A DNA stretch of 64,000 bases from Acinetobacter haemolyticus CIP 64.3 = MTCC 9819 (GCF_000369065.1 NZ_KB849801.1:54637-118636), one strand, 5' to 3'; shown: positions 1-9,830, counted from the stretch's first letter. Numbers and translations: made by a program. The notes: generated from the letters alone by a model not told the origin.

Positions 1-1512
1 CAAGGCTCAGGCTACAACCAACTACGCTTTGATGACACTACAGGACAGATCAGCGCCCAACTACAAAGCAGCCATGCAGCCAGCCAACTCAATCTCGGCA
101 AACTGAGCCATCCCAAAGCCCAAGCAGAAAGCGAAGACCGAGGCGAAGGCTTTGAACTACGCACAGACCAATGGGGTGCGATTCGAGCAGGTGAAGGCTT
201 ACTGATCACCTCCTATGCACAAGCGCAAGCCGAAGGCGATCATCTCGAAGCACAAACAGCCAAACAACAACTGGAAGGCAACCAAAACAATGCCAAAGCC
301 CTGAGTGAAGTGGCAAAGAACCAACAAACGGATGAGTTGGAGTCGGTAGAGCAACTTAAAAACTTTGCAGAAGAAATTCAGCAAGATATAGCCAAATTCA
401 ACAAAGCCTTATTACTACTCAGCTCACCGAATGGGATTGGACTCAGTACCGCAGAAGACATCCATCTATCCGCGGATGGACAACTGAACAAATTTGCAGG
501 GGACAGTATTAACCTGACCACACAGAAGAACCTGATTGCCCAAGCCAGCCAAAAGATCAGTCTATTTGCCGCACAAAATGGAATCAAACAAGTCGCAGGC
601 AAAGGCAAGATTGAGATACAGGCACAAGGAGATGGCGCTGATTTTATTGCTCGAAAAGACATCCAGATTATTTCCACAGAAGATACGATTTATATCACCA
701 GTCCAAAAGAAATTGTATTTACCGCTGAGAGTTCGCAGCTCAAATTGAATGGTTCAGGGATTTTCCCAACCACGGGTGGAAAGTTCGAAGTGAAAGCAGG
801 GCAGCATTTATTTGCTGCGGGAGCGAGTGCAAGTGCTAATGTTCCTCAGTTACCGAAAGCCAAACCAATGAAAGGGGCATTGGAATTATTGAGAAGCTAT
901 GGTGGTGAAAACTTCTTTAAGCAGAATAGTTATAAAGTAATTGATTCGCTCGGCAAGCAAATTACGGGCAAGCTTAATGCAAATGGTTTTGCTCAGGTGA
1001 CAGGTATTGCACCTGGTCCAGCAAAAGTTGTTTTTGAGAAAGATGACACGAGTGCATGGCTACAAAGTAGTGATTTTAGCCGTGATTATACGTGGGCTGA
1101 ACCTGTTTCAGGCGTTGCTGCAATGATGCAAAATGCTTTGGGTTCATTGGGGCAAAATGCAATGTCACAATTGAAAAGTAACCTTCTTTCGATGGACAAA
1201 AATAACTTTAAAGATTTAGGTGAAAATACTTTAACTAACTTAGTTGGACAAACTGTAGGACAGATTAAAGATCAGGTTACAAATAGCGCGCTCAATACTG
1301 TGTCAAAACAACTCAATCTCAATCTATCCGCAAATCAAATGAAAAGTCTTACTCAAATGGCAATAAATCCAAATCAATCTCTTGAAATGCTCAAAGAGCA
1401 AGGCAAAGATTTTTTCACTGATCAGGCAACAGCAAAATTATCTCAATTCACAAAAATAGACTCTCCGATTAAACAGGGTATGGTCGACACCTTCTCTAGA
1501 TCGAAAAAGTAG
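1..1512 (+). CDS. vgrG: VgrG-type T6SS tip protein, 3' part
   Basis: The frame is open from the first base, so only the last 503 residues are present and the true start lies outside the window. The visible part begins in the end of the gp27/gp5-like core (an R-F-D-D stretch followed by a GEGFELRTD..GAIRAGEG segment) and continues into the long beta-rich C-terminal region typical of Acinetobacter VgrG proteins (DUF2345-like), with repeated short segments such as LSADGQLNKFAGDSI and KIEIQAQGDG. VgrG trimers cap the Hcp tube of the type VI secretion apparatus and carry effectors. The rhs effector gene begins 70 bases downstream, the usual vgrG-effector-immunity order. The last 110 residues, rich in Asn, Gln, Leu and Lys, do not resemble the needle and may be an effector adaptor; that is inference. 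Confidence 0.85.
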   Translation, partial: QGSGYNQLRFDDTTGQISAQLQSSHAASQLNLGKLSHPKAQAESEDRGEGFELRTDQWGAIRAGEGLLITSYAQAQAEGDHLEAQTAKQQLEGNQNNAKALSEVAKNQQTDELESVEQLKNFAEEIQQDIAKFNKALLLLSSPNGIGLSTAEDIHLSADGQLNKFAGDSINLTTQKNLIAQASQKISLFAAQNGIKQVAGKGKIEIQAQGDGADFIARKDIQIISTEDTIYITSPKEIVFTAESSQLKLNGSGIFPTTGGKFEVKAGQHLFAAGASASANVPQLPKAKPMKGALELLRSYGGENFFKQNSYKVIDSLGKQITGKLNANGFAQVTGIAPGPAKVVFEKDDTSAWLQSSDFSRDYTWAEPVSGVAAMMQNALGSLGQNAMSQLKSNLLSMDKNNFKDLGENTLTNLVGQTVGQIKDQVTNSALNTVSKQLNLNLSANQMKSLTQMAINPNQSLEMLKEQGKDFFTDQATAKLSQFTKIDSPIKQGMVDTFSRSKK

Positions 1513-1582
1513 ATGTAATAATAGAAAGCTCGAAGTGAATTAAACATATTGATGTAATCGAATGAATTAAAGGTTTTAATTA

Positions 1583-4500
1583 ATGGCTACTGAAAAGACA
1601 CAACAGGCAGAAACTACAAAACAACCCACTGTTGAACTTGCTGTTTTTAATTTAGAAAGTGTAACAAATGTGACTGATTTGCAAATGATTGCAAATCAAA
1701 TTCAACTTTATTTACAGGTGTGCGGTAACACTACGCTAGAACAAGTCAAAAGTAATGCGAATGTTCCGACGGTTGCGAATATTTTTGCATTAACAGGCAG
1801 TGTCTTAGATTTACTTTTGTATGCAACAACACCGAAGACTGGCGATGCTGATTTGCAGCGTGGTGCTTTACTAGGGGCAAACTTAATCGGATTGTTTCTT
1901 GAACCGAATAATGAAGCTCATGCTCGTATGGCGTTACGACCAATGTTTGGTGTAATGGCAGAATGTTTATACCCTGAAAATGGGAAAATTAAAGAAGCTG
2001 ATATTAAGCGTTTAGGCTTACATCTCAATGCAATGGTTGCAGGGGATTTAGAAGTATTTTTAAAAGAAACCCAAGCAAAGTTAAGTGGACTACTGACCCA
2101 AGCGGCAACCTTGGGTGCAAGTATTTTACAAAGTATGGCAACCCAAACTACAGCTATTAATGCAGGTGTTGCAGCTCCAACAGGCGCTTCGGCAGAGAAA
2201 CGGGATCCCAAGCTTAAATTTAGCAATTGGGCTGTGCCATTAATTGACCTAATTGGAACGCCGAGCCAAGCAAACCTGACACCGAAGATTGAGCCGAATA
2301 TTCAAAGTCGTTTACAGCAAGAAGCAACTCAAGCGATTAAAAGTTTAAGTCAAACGTTGCAACAGCAAGCGAATGCTAGCCAAAAATATACTTTGGCATG
2401 GTTAATACAAGAAACCTTGAAAGCGATAAAAGCGTTAGAAAATAAAGGCAGCGCTAGTGTGCCGATGAATCAAACGGGGGAATATGAACGGCATACCAAA
2501 GGGGATACTTTAGAGTTCGTGAGTTTACAAGCCGATGCTTTAAATGCTCCACCATGTGAGGGTGCTGATTCGCAATCAGGAAAAAGCATTAGCTATTCAA
2601 TTGGTGCTGAACGAGTGCAGCATGCAGATTTTTATTTGCCGAAAGTTGGTTTTTCCTTTATCCGTCAATATAACTCACAAATGAATGAGTTTGATCACAG
2701 CAAGATTGGCGCACGTTGGATGATGCCATTTTCCAACATGATTCAACCCAACGCTCAAGGGCATCTATTTATTGACAGTAAAGGGCGAAAGCATCAACTT
2801 CCAGCTTCGATTACATTTGAAACTTATGAAGTACCGTATGAAGGTATAACGGTACAACCGATTGAAAATAGTGATCTCGTTTTAAACTTTGGTGGAGAAT
2901 GGTCTTTTCAATTCCATCAATTTTCGGCTGGTCAGCCTTATCAGTTGATTCAACAATTTAATGAAAATACACAAGAAAAGGTTGTTTTAAGTTACCTTGT
3001 TTTCGATGAAATTGCCTATCTGCAAAGCGTTGATTTCCAATTAGCACATGCCCAACATCAATTAAAATTTGCTTTTAATGAGCAAGTTAAAATCATTGCT
3101 GTATTTGTTGATGAACAGGTTAAGCCTTTAGCGCGTTATCAATATGATACCCAAGGCAATTTAATTGAAGCCATTGATCAAAATGGTCATGTCCGAAACT
3201 ATGAATACAACCATTTCCATCAACTCACACGTTATACCGATCGTACAGGGCGTGGGCAAAATATTCGCTATGAATCAACCGACGCCCAAGCCAAAGCAAT
3301 TGAAGAATGGGCTGATGATGGTAGTTACCATACTAAACTAAAATGGCATCCTCGCTTACGCCAAGTCGCTGTTTATGACGCCTACGATGTTCCGACCTAT
3401 TACTATTTTGATCTGAATGGATTTACCTATCGTACACGTTTAGCAGATGGGCGTGAATCGTGGTACAGCCGTGATAGTCAAAAACGTATTACCCGTCAAA
3501 TTGATTTTGAAGGGCGTGAGACACAACAAGAATACAATGATCAGGATCAACTCATCAAAATCGTACAGCCAAATGGCGGGGTAATCCGTTTTGCCTATGA
3601 TGAGCAAGGCAATTTGGTCGAAACAAAAGACCCTGAAGGCAATATTTGGAAACGAGAATATGATGCGAAGGGTAATATCAGTAAAGAAATAAATCCTTTG
3701 GGACATATCACCCAATATAAATACAACAATGACAGTCAATTGATCGAAGTGATTGATGCCAAAGGCGGCAACAAAAAAATTCAATACAATGAATTAGGAC
3801 AAATGACCTCCTATACTGATTGTTCAGGCAAAAGCAGTACTTGGGAATACGATGAAGAGGGTTCGTTAACTGCTGAACAAACTGCAAATAATAAGGTCGT
3901 GCAGTACCTTTACAGCACTCAAGGTCGAGACAAAGGACAACTTCAAAGTATTGTTTACCCTGATGGATTAAAAGAACACTTTGAACATGATGAAGAAGGG
4001 CGTTTACTCAAACATATTGATACTAAAGGTTTAGTGACTGAGTACCAATACAATGCCACAGGATTACTCGAACAACGCATCGATGCTAATCGACATCGCA
4101 TTGGCTATCAATGGGATAAACAGGGACGTATCAAAAAACTAATCAACCAAAACCAAGCAGAATATTTATTTGATTACAATCAATATGGTTATTTGGTACG
4201 TGAACAAGCCTTTGATGGAGAAGAAAAACACTATAGCTACAATGAAATTGGCAGGCTATTCCAGATGCGTCAACCGAATATCTTGACCCAATTTGATTAT
4301 TACGCAGATGGACAAATCGCATCGAAAAGCTTTACCCATTTAAATACGGGAAAGAAACAAACAGAACAATTTGATTATAACCTGAACAGTCAACTGAGCC
4401 GAGCCAGTAATGAGGTTAGCCAAATTGATTTTTATCGCAATGCACTTGGGCAATTGGTAAGAGAACATCAGCACTACAAAATCGCAGGGCTTCGTCCACT

Positions 4501-6574
4501 TACTGCGGTGTTACGTTATGAATATGACGAACTTGGTAATCTAATTAAAACAATCCGCCCAGATGGACAGGAACAAGCCAATTTGAGTTATGGCTCAGGA
4601 CATTTGTATGCCATTGCCCTGAATAAACAGGACGTGGTTTCATTCCAACGAGATGACTTGCATCGAGAAACAACACGCCTATTGGCAAATGGACTCATCC
4701 AAACTAAACACTATAATGACGTTGGTTTACTCAGTTCACAACTGATTCAGCCTGAACAAGAAACGCAAGACTATTTACAGTACCAAGCGCATCGACATTA
4801 TCATTACGACCAAAACTACCTACTTAATCAAGTTGAAGATAGCCGTTTGGGTAAGCTCAACTATCAATACGATCCAATTGGGCGCTTAATCACAACACAA
4901 AGCGCACATAAAACCGAGAGTTTTAGCTTTGATCCTGCGGGTAATTTGATCGACCCTGTATCCGCATCTGGTACGGCACAAATTAAAAACAATCTGGTCA
5001 GAAGCTATCAAGGAAAACATTACCACTACGATGTACAAGGCAATGTCATAGAGGCTAAACAAGCAGGTAAAACCCTCAAACTGACATGGGACAACCAAAA
5101 TCGATTGATTCGCAGTGATCACAATGGTCAAGTCACTGACTACGGTTATGATGTATTTGGGCGCAGACTCTACAAGAAAACTGCAAATGCACTGACTTTA
5201 TTTGGTTGGGATGGTGATTTGATGATTTGGGAATCCCTCAAATCAGAACACGACAGTTTTACCAAGCACTATATCTATGAGCCTGATAGCTTTGTTCCAT
5301 TGTTACAAGCAGGATATAAAGGTTTTATTCAACTGATCGAAACCCCTGATTATGCTGAATATCAAAACAAACCCTATTCGGTTTATAAGGATCCTGTATG
5401 GCGTAATGATACCCGTAAAAATCGAGTTGATTTAGAGCAGATCACTTTTTACCATTGCGATCAAGTCGGTACGCCACAAACTATGACCAATGCAAGAGGT
5501 GAGTGTGTTTGGGAAATTACCCAAGATACTTGGGGTACTGCATTGGAGATTAAGTCGGTAAATCAAGATAATCCGTTCGAGCAAAGTAACCTGAGATTCC
5601 AAGGTCAATATTACGATCAAGAAACAGGATTGCACTATAACCGTTATCGTTATTACGAACCCCATAGTGCAAGATATGTGAGTAAAGATCCGATTGGGTT
5701 AAATGGTGGATTTAATACTTCTGCTTATGTAAGTGATCCAACTCAATGGGTTGATCCGTTGGGGTTGATGTCGGAGAAAAATAGTAAAAAAGATCCTTTT
5801 AGAGTGCCCGATGATGCGCCATTGTGGTTAAAGCTTGAAAATAAGGATATACAGCAACGGAGAGAGAATCGCAGGGAAGATTTTAGAAAGATAGCCTTAC
5901 GAGAGGAAGCTGCTGCACAGGCAACCGCAGACAAAGCAAAACAACAGAAGTTTGCGGATGAGGCTAGGGCAAAAAATGCGGAAGAATTTTATAAAGATAC
6001 AGTTTGTGAAAGCACGCCTGCTTCTAGACAACCAGGAGGGCTGAGATCAAAGGCTATATTGGGGAAGAATGCATATAAACCTTATACTTGTCCACCACTT
6101 GTTGATTATGCGGTTTGTGCTGGAGGGGCAGGACCTTTAGCGGGCGGTGCGGTAATTAATCTTCATGATGGGAGTGTTTATAAAACTAAAGGAGTAAGTC
6201 TTTCAACTGTTACAACAGGAATTACTGGTATAATCGAGAATCAAAATAAGAATCCACTTGAATTTGGAAAATCAATTCTAAAAAGCGTCACAGCAAAAGG
6301 CGGTGGTTGTAGTTTTGGCTATATTAGAAACAAACCAAAAACTCAAAGAACATCAGATTTTGTAAATGAGTGGTTGCCAGGTAGAGGTTATACTATTACA
6401 GGAGGATTAGGTTTAACAGGTGGAGTAACTGTTCCAGATGGTCAAAAACTATTTTCTACAAAGAGTCAGATTGGATTGGAAAAGGGGGTAGGTACAACGA
6501 TTTTTGATTATTCAGAAACTGAAACAACAGATTTAAAATTTAAACTACAATTGCCAAAGGTTGTTAAGAAATGA
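1583..6574 (+). CDS. rhs: Rhs-family polymorphic toxin (T6SS effector)
   Basis: A protein of 1663 residues in three parts. Residues 1 to about 330 form an N-terminal region of no recognised family; no PAAR motif was seen. Residues about 330 to 1395 form the Rhs/YD-repeat shell, with many copies of patterns like YDEQGNLVE and YNEIGRL. The core ends in the signature DPIGL, 18 residues after the G, then DPLGL at residues 1391-1395. This is the self-cleavage motif that releases the toxin tip in Rhs proteins. The tip, residues 1396-1663, starts with a charged helical stretch rich in Arg, Glu, Ala and Lys. A glycine-rich domain with several Cys follows (VCAGGAGPLAGG, GGGCSFGYIRN, TITGGLGLTGGV). I do not recognise its activity. 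The stop codon overlaps the next start (ATGA), so the immunity gene is translationally coupled. The tip is visibly more AT-rich than the core, as expected for exchangeable tips. Confidence 0.9.
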   Translation: MATEKTQQAETTKQPTVELAVFNLESVTNVTDLQMIANQIQLYLQVCGNTTLEQVKSNANVPTVANIFALTGSVLDLLLYATTPKTGDADLQRGALLGANLIGLFLEPNNEAHARMALRPMFGVMAECLYPENGKIKEADIKRLGLHLNAMVAGDLEVFLKETQAKLSGLLTQAATLGASILQSMATQTTAINAGVAAPTGASAEKRDPKLKFSNWAVPLIDLIGTPSQANLTPKIEPNIQSRLQQEATQAIKSLSQTLQQQANASQKYTLAWLIQETLKAIKALENKGSASVPMNQTGEYERHTKGDTLEFVSLQADALNAPPCEGADSQSGKSISYSIGAERVQHADFYLPKVGFSFIRQYNSQMNEFDHSKIGARWMMPFSNMIQPNAQGHLFIDSKGRKHQLPASITFETYEVPYEGITVQPIENSDLVLNFGGEWSFQFHQFSAGQPYQLIQQFNENTQEKVVLSYLVFDEIAYLQSVDFQLAHAQHQLKFAFNEQVKIIAVFVDEQVKPLARYQYDTQGNLIEAIDQNGHVRNYEYNHFHQLTRYTDRTGRGQNIRYESTDAQAKAIEEWADDGSYHTKLKWHPRLRQVAVYDAYDVPTYYYFDLNGFTYRTRLADGRESWYSRDSQKRITRQIDFEGRETQQEYNDQDQLIKIVQPNGGVIRFAYDEQGNLVETKDPEGNIWKREYDAKGNISKEINPLGHITQYKYNNDSQLIEVIDAKGGNKKIQYNELGQMTSYTDCSGKSSTWEYDEEGSLTAEQTANNKVVQYLYSTQGRDKGQLQSIVYPDGLKEHFEHDEEGRLLKHIDTKGLVTEYQYNATGLLEQRIDANRHRIGYQWDKQGRIKKLINQNQAEYLFDYNQYGYLVREQAFDGEEKHYSYNEIGRLFQMRQPNILTQFDYYADGQIASKSFTHLNTGKKQTEQFDYNLNSQLSRASNEVSQIDFYRNALGQLVREHQHYKIAGLRPLTAVLRYEYDELGNLIKTIRPDGQEQANLSYGSGHLYAIALNKQDVVSFQRDDLHRETTRLLANGLIQTKHYNDVGLLSSQLIQPEQETQDYLQYQAHRHYHYDQNYLLNQVEDSRLGKLNYQYDPIGRLITTQSAHKTESFSFDPAGNLIDPVSASGTAQIKNNLVRSYQGKHYHYDVQGNVIEAKQAGKTLKLTWDNQNRLIRSDHNGQVTDYGYDVFGRRLYKKTANALTLFGWDGDLMIWESLKSEHDSFTKHYIYEPDSFVPLLQAGYKGFIQLIETPDYAEYQNKPYSVYKDPVWRNDTRKNRVDLEQITFYHCDQVGTPQTMTNARGECVWEITQDTWGTALEIKSVNQDNPFEQSNLRFQGQYYDQETGLHYNRYRYYEPHSARYVSKDPIGLNGGFNTSAYVSDPTQWVDPLGLMSEKNSKKDPFRVPDDAPLWLKLENKDIQQRRENRREDFRKIALREEAAAQATADKAKQQKFADEARAKNAEEFYKDTVCESTPASRQPGGLRSKAILGKNAYKPYTCPPLVDYAVCAGGAGPLAGGAVINLHDGSVYKTKGVSLSTVTTGITGIIENQNKNPLEFGKSILKSVTAKGGGCSFGYIRNKPKTQRTSDFVNEWLPGRGYTITGGLGLTGGVTVPDGQKLFSTKSQIGLEKGVGTTIFDYSETETTDLKFKLQLPKVVKK

Positions 6575-7041
6575 GGTATTTTATTTTAAAGAGTTTTTTA
6601 ATTTTATCTTTTTTATTTACATCTTCTTGTAAGAATACTGGAACTACAGAACAAGGTAATTATTTTTATACTGTGATAGATAAATATTTTGGAGAATATG
6701 GTCCTAGGGAAAAAGTTTGGATTAATAAACCTGTTAATAAGTATGCGATAGCTGAGGTTGAAAAATCAAAACTTTCATTAAATGATTTTGAAATTATTCA
6801 AAAAAGGTTGGAAAATGATGGTTGGAAATTAATTTCAAGTCATGATGGTTTTTTTGAATATTGTCTGGATAAAAAAATATATATGGGAGTTCTTTACCCT
6901 ATCAAAAAAAAACATTATGGTTATGATGGTGAGGAGATTAGATATGAAAACATAAATGAATGGTCAATTGGTTTGTCATATAATGATGCAGGGGTTAAGC
7001 ATTGTATAAGAGATGAAATTCCAGTAATAAATTTAGATTAG
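6571..7041 (+). CDS. Putative Rhs immunity lipoprotein 1
   Basis: A protein of 156 residues with a hydrophobic N-terminal signal (MRYFILKSFLILSFLF) ending in TSSC, a plausible lipobox with Cys20 as the lipidated residue. The mature part has a YFGEY motif, a DGWKLIS motif and two Cys (YCL and HCI contexts). No known family was recognised. It overlaps the rhs stop codon by four bases (ATGA), the standard place for the cognate immunity gene. About half of its residues match the next gene, so the two are tandem paralogues. If the lipobox is real, the protein acts in the periplasm, which implies a toxin active in the periplasm or envelope. That last step is inference. The gene is strikingly AT-rich. 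Confidence 0.75.
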   Translation: MRYFILKSFLILSFLFTSSCKNTGTTEQGNYFYTVIDKYFGEYGPREKVWINKPVNKYAIAEVEKSKLSLNDFEIIQKRLENDGWKLISSHDGFFEYCLDKKIYMGVLYPIKKKHYGYDGEEIRYENINEWSIGLSYNDAGVKHCIRDEIPVINLD

Positions 7042-7151
7042 TTGTGTGGTAAATTAACGATATTCTTATAAAGTTATTTATAGTTTAACTTTTCTGATAG
7101 TATATAATTAAGAGGTTGATATCTCTTTCCTTAGTTAATGTAGTTCAATAA

Positions 7152-7622
7152 ATGGAAAAGTTATTAAAGATAGTCTTCTTGTTGGCTTGGGTTTTATATA
7201 TTTCATCTTGTAAAAAAATAGAAGAAACTCAACAAGGTAAATATTTTAAAACGATAATTAATCAATATTTTGGAGAGTATAAACCTATTGAAAAAATTTG
7301 GGTTGATAAACCAGAAAGTATGTATTCAATTACTAAAGTAAAAAAAACAAATCTTTATCTAAATGATTTTGCTAACATTCGTAAAAAATTAGAGATTGAT
7401 GGCTGGAAACTCATTTCAGACCAAGATAGTTACTATGAGTATTGTTTGGGTAAGAAAATACATATAGGTATACTTTATCCAATCCGACCACATCATTATA
7501 ACTCAGAGGGTCGTGAGGTTAAATATACTGATATTAATGATTGGTTGGTAGGTTTATCTTATGGCGAAAGCGGTGTGAATCAATGCCGTAAAGGTGAAAT
7601 CCAAATTATAGAATTAGACTAA
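7152..7622 (+). CDS. Putative Rhs immunity lipoprotein 2 (paralogue)
   Basis: A protein of 156 residues, the same length as its upstream neighbour and about half identical to it by eye. It shares QG.YF, QYFGEY, DGWKLIS, YEYCL, G.LYPI, and a C-terminal E(I)xxIxLD. The N-terminus is hydrophobic and ends in ISSCKK, a good lipobox with Cys20. A 110-base spacer separates it from the first paralogue and no strong ribosome-binding site stands out. It may protect against a related toxin tip displaced from this locus (an orphan immunity gene), or be a duplicate of gene 1. It is AT-rich like gene 1. Confidence 0.7.
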   Translation: MEKLLKIVFLLAWVLYISSCKKIEETQQGKYFKTIINQYFGEYKPIEKIWVDKPESMYSITKVKKTNLYLNDFANIRKKLEIDGWKLISDQDSYYEYCLGKKIHIGILYPIRPHHYNSEGREVKYTDINDWLVGLSYGESGVNQCRKGEIQIIELD

Positions 7623-7645
7623 CTCGAATCTCTTATTTGAGATTA

Positions 7646-7688
7646 ATTTGATTATTACTGAGATGGAAAAATCGCATCGAAAAGCTTT
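7646..7688 (+). repeat. Remnant of an rhs core
   Basis: These 43 bases match positions 4291-4333 inside the intact rhs core at 40 of 43 positions. The intact gene encodes FDYYADGQIASKSF here; the remnant has a TGA where the Ala-Asp region was. It is a short relic of an rhs gene lying downstream of the immunity genes. The rest of 7623-7903 has no convincing gene. A 72-codon open frame from 7703 runs into the opposite-strand pyrC2 and is probably a relic or chance. Confidence 0.7.
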
Positions 7689-7903
7689 GTGCAACAAAGC
7701 CATTGAGAAAGAATCCTACGTTAATAGTTTTAATCAATCCCTTATTCAAAGATGAGAGAAATGAGATATTCTTAATTTTAAGAACTCAACTTCAATTTGG
7801 TCTAGTTTCAACGGGGCAATATAGTACTTACACCGTTGAGCAGACCAAAACTGGACTAAAAGTTGTAGAACAAGCGAGTTCGGAATTTAATCAAATATCC
7901 TTC

Positions 7904-9259
7904 CTATCGATCAATTTCTAGTGCTTTTCCTCGGCAACTCAAAAACAATTGATTCTGATGCCATGCCAGTTGCCCTGAAACAATGGTCGTATCAACTTCA
8001 TAACGAAAGCTTTTATCTTGGAATGGACTCCAACCACAATGCATATAATTTTTTTGGTCTTTGACCGCGATTTTATGCGCATTTTCTTTGAGTAGGACGA
8101 GATCGGCCCAATAGCCCTCACGAATATAACCACGATCTTTGATCTTAAATAAGTCTGCAACTTGATGAGATGTCTTACGTACCATCGTTTCGATACTGAG
8201 CTTTCCATCTGCAACCAGTTCCATCAATGCGGGCACAGCATGTTGTACCAGTGGCAGACCTGAAGGTGCATTCATATAGCATTGTTGTTTTTCATCCCAA
8301 GTATGTGGTGCATGGTCTGTCCCGATAATATCCAAACGATTACTGTTGGAAATTGCATGGATCAAGGCCTCTTTATCCTGTGACGTTTTGATTGCAGGAT
8401 TACATTTTATTAAATGCCCAAGAGCAGCATAGTCAGAATCATCAAAACTAAGATGATGGATGCAAACCTCGGCTGAAATATGTTTTCGATTTAAAGGCAG
8501 ATCCTTAAATAAACACAATTCTTTGGCTGTGGTCAGATGTAAAACATGCAATTGAGTGCCGTATTTTTCGGCTAAGGAAACAGCAAGTCGAGAACTTTCA
8601 AAGCAAGCTTGTTTATCTCGAATTTTAGGGTGCATTGCTGCTGGAATATTTTCGCCATATTTTTCCAAATACAGTTTTTCCTGATCCTTAATCCGAGGCG
8701 TATATTCACAATGCGTCAATAAGATGGTTGGTACATTGGCAAATAAACGCTCTAGAATTTTAGGATCATCGACCAACATATTACCTGTTGATGCTCCCAT
8801 AAAGACTTTGACACCACTGACTAATTTAGGATTAAGTTGTTCAATAATATCTAAGTTTTCAGAACTCACGCCAAAATGAAATGCGTAATTTGCCATGCTA
8901 TGTTGCGCTGCGATCTGCTTTTTTTGTGCCAGTGTCTCTAAGTTCAATGTCGCAGGATTGGTATTGGGCATATCCATGTAACTAGTAATACCACCAATGG
9001 TTGCAGCCATAGATTCAGAGGCAATATTGCCTTTTTGTGGTGAACCTGGATCTCTGAAATGCACTTGATCATCAATCATGCCTGGGATTAACCAAGCACC
9101 ATTGGCATCTATGGTTTTCGCATTGAAAACGCCCGTGATATTGCTAGCGATTTTCTCGATTCGTCCATCTTGAATCAGTACATCGGCAATGTACTGTTTA
9201 TCTTCATTGACTAGATTGGCATTGCGAATAATGATCTTGGGAAATTGTCTAAAATTCAT
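7904..9259 (-). CDS. pyrC2: Dihydroorotase paralogue of the zinc-starvation operon
   Basis: A protein of 451 residues of the cyclic amidohydrolase family. Dihydroorotase interconverts carbamoyl-aspartate and dihydroorotate in pyrimidine synthesis. Visible features are IDDQVHFRDPG (residues 62-72), MPNTNPAT, the Lys151 region (SGVKVFMG), THCEYT (His183), LHVLHLTTA (His238, His241) and GTDHAPHT. The usual HxH at the N-terminal end is Gln65-Val-His67, so one metal-ligand His is replaced. I recall the same DDQVHF form in Bacteroidetes-type dihydroorotases. The start overlaps the end of the gamma-carbonic anhydrase gene by 11 bases, marking it as the last gene of the folE2 operon. The context says it is a backup enzyme used when zinc is scarce. 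All downstream expression may suffer from the IS in folE2. Confidence 0.85.
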   Translation of the reverse strand: MNFRQFPKIIIRNANLVNEDKQYIADVLIQDGRIEKIASNITGVFNAKTIDANGAWLIPGMIDDQVHFRDPGSPQKGNIASESMAATIGGITSYMDMPNTNPATLNLETLAQKKQIAAQHSMANYAFHFGVSSENLDIIEQLNPKLVSGVKVFMGASTGNMLVDDPKILERLFANVPTILLTHCEYTPRIKDQEKLYLEKYGENIPAAMHPKIRDKQACFESSRLAVSLAEKYGTQLHVLHLTTAKELCLFKDLPLNRKHISAEVCIHHLSFDDSDYAALGHLIKCNPAIKTSQDKEALIHAISNSNRLDIIGTDHAPHTWDEKQQCYMNAPSGLPLVQHAVPALMELVADGKLSIETMVRKTSHQVADLFKIKDRGYIREGYWADLVLLKENAHKIAVKDQKNYMHCGWSPFQDKSFRYEVDTTIVSGQLAWHQNQLFLSCRGKALEIDR

Positions 9260-9809
9260 TGTGCAATGCCTTATATCCTTTGACTAATTCGATATTGGTG
9301 CTCACCACACTTTCAGAAAACTCACTGATTGAAACATCAACAGGCGGATATAGGCTCAAATCTGTTTTGGGATTGATATAGCTCATGGCAGGAACATAAA
9401 AGTGACTCGGTAAATCACGCCCGTCGACCACTGCATTGTGTCGGATCGCACTATGATCACCGACTTTGCAGTTAAACAAGACACTGTTAAAACCGACAAA
9501 AACATGGCGGCCAATTTCACAAGGACCATGAATAATTGAACGATGTGCAATGGATGAGTTCTCGCCAATCTTCACCGCAGCGCCAGCTTTGGAATGAATC
9601 ACCACACCATCTTGGATATTGGAATTTGCACCGATAATGATTGGTTCCATTTCGCCGTGTTCATCGGTTTCATCAGCACGAATTACGGCATAAGGACCAA
9701 TAAATACATTGGCATGTACGATGACTTTGCCGCAGATAATAGCAGTTTGATCGACATAAGCAGATTGATCGATAACAGGCAGATGACCAGATGGATTTTT
9801 ACGTAGCAT
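9249..9809 (-). CDS. Gamma-class carbonic anhydrase-like protein
   Basis: A protein of 186 residues built of left-handed beta-helix hexapeptide repeats (for example VIVHANVFIGPYAVIRAD and CEIGRHVFVGFNSVL). The three metal-ligand histidines of the gamma class appear at His72 (VVIHS), His89 (SIAHRS) and His94 (SIIHGP). Gamma enzymes of this fold can use iron or cobalt in place of zinc (family knowledge). That would explain a position in a Zur-type operon between hisI2 and pyrC2. The gene ends inside the start of pyrC2 (11-base overlap) and begins 21 bases after hisI2. Substrate and activity are inferred, since many fold members are non-enzymatic. Confidence 0.8.
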   Translation of the reverse strand: MLRKNPSGHLPVIDQSAYVDQTAIICGKVIVHANVFIGPYAVIRADETDEHGEMEPIIIGANSNIQDGVVIHSKAGAAVKIGENSSIAHRSIIHGPCEIGRHVFVGFNSVLFNCKVGDHSAIRHNAVVDGRDLPSHFYVPAMSYINPKTDLSLYPPVDVSISEFSESVVSTNIELVKGYKALHNEF

Positions 9810-9830
9810 AGAATTACCGCTTAAAATAAG

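Noticed and set aside
7703-7921. 72-codon frame after the immunity genes
   Set aside because: It overlaps the end of pyrC2 on the other strand and shows no family features; probably relic or chance.
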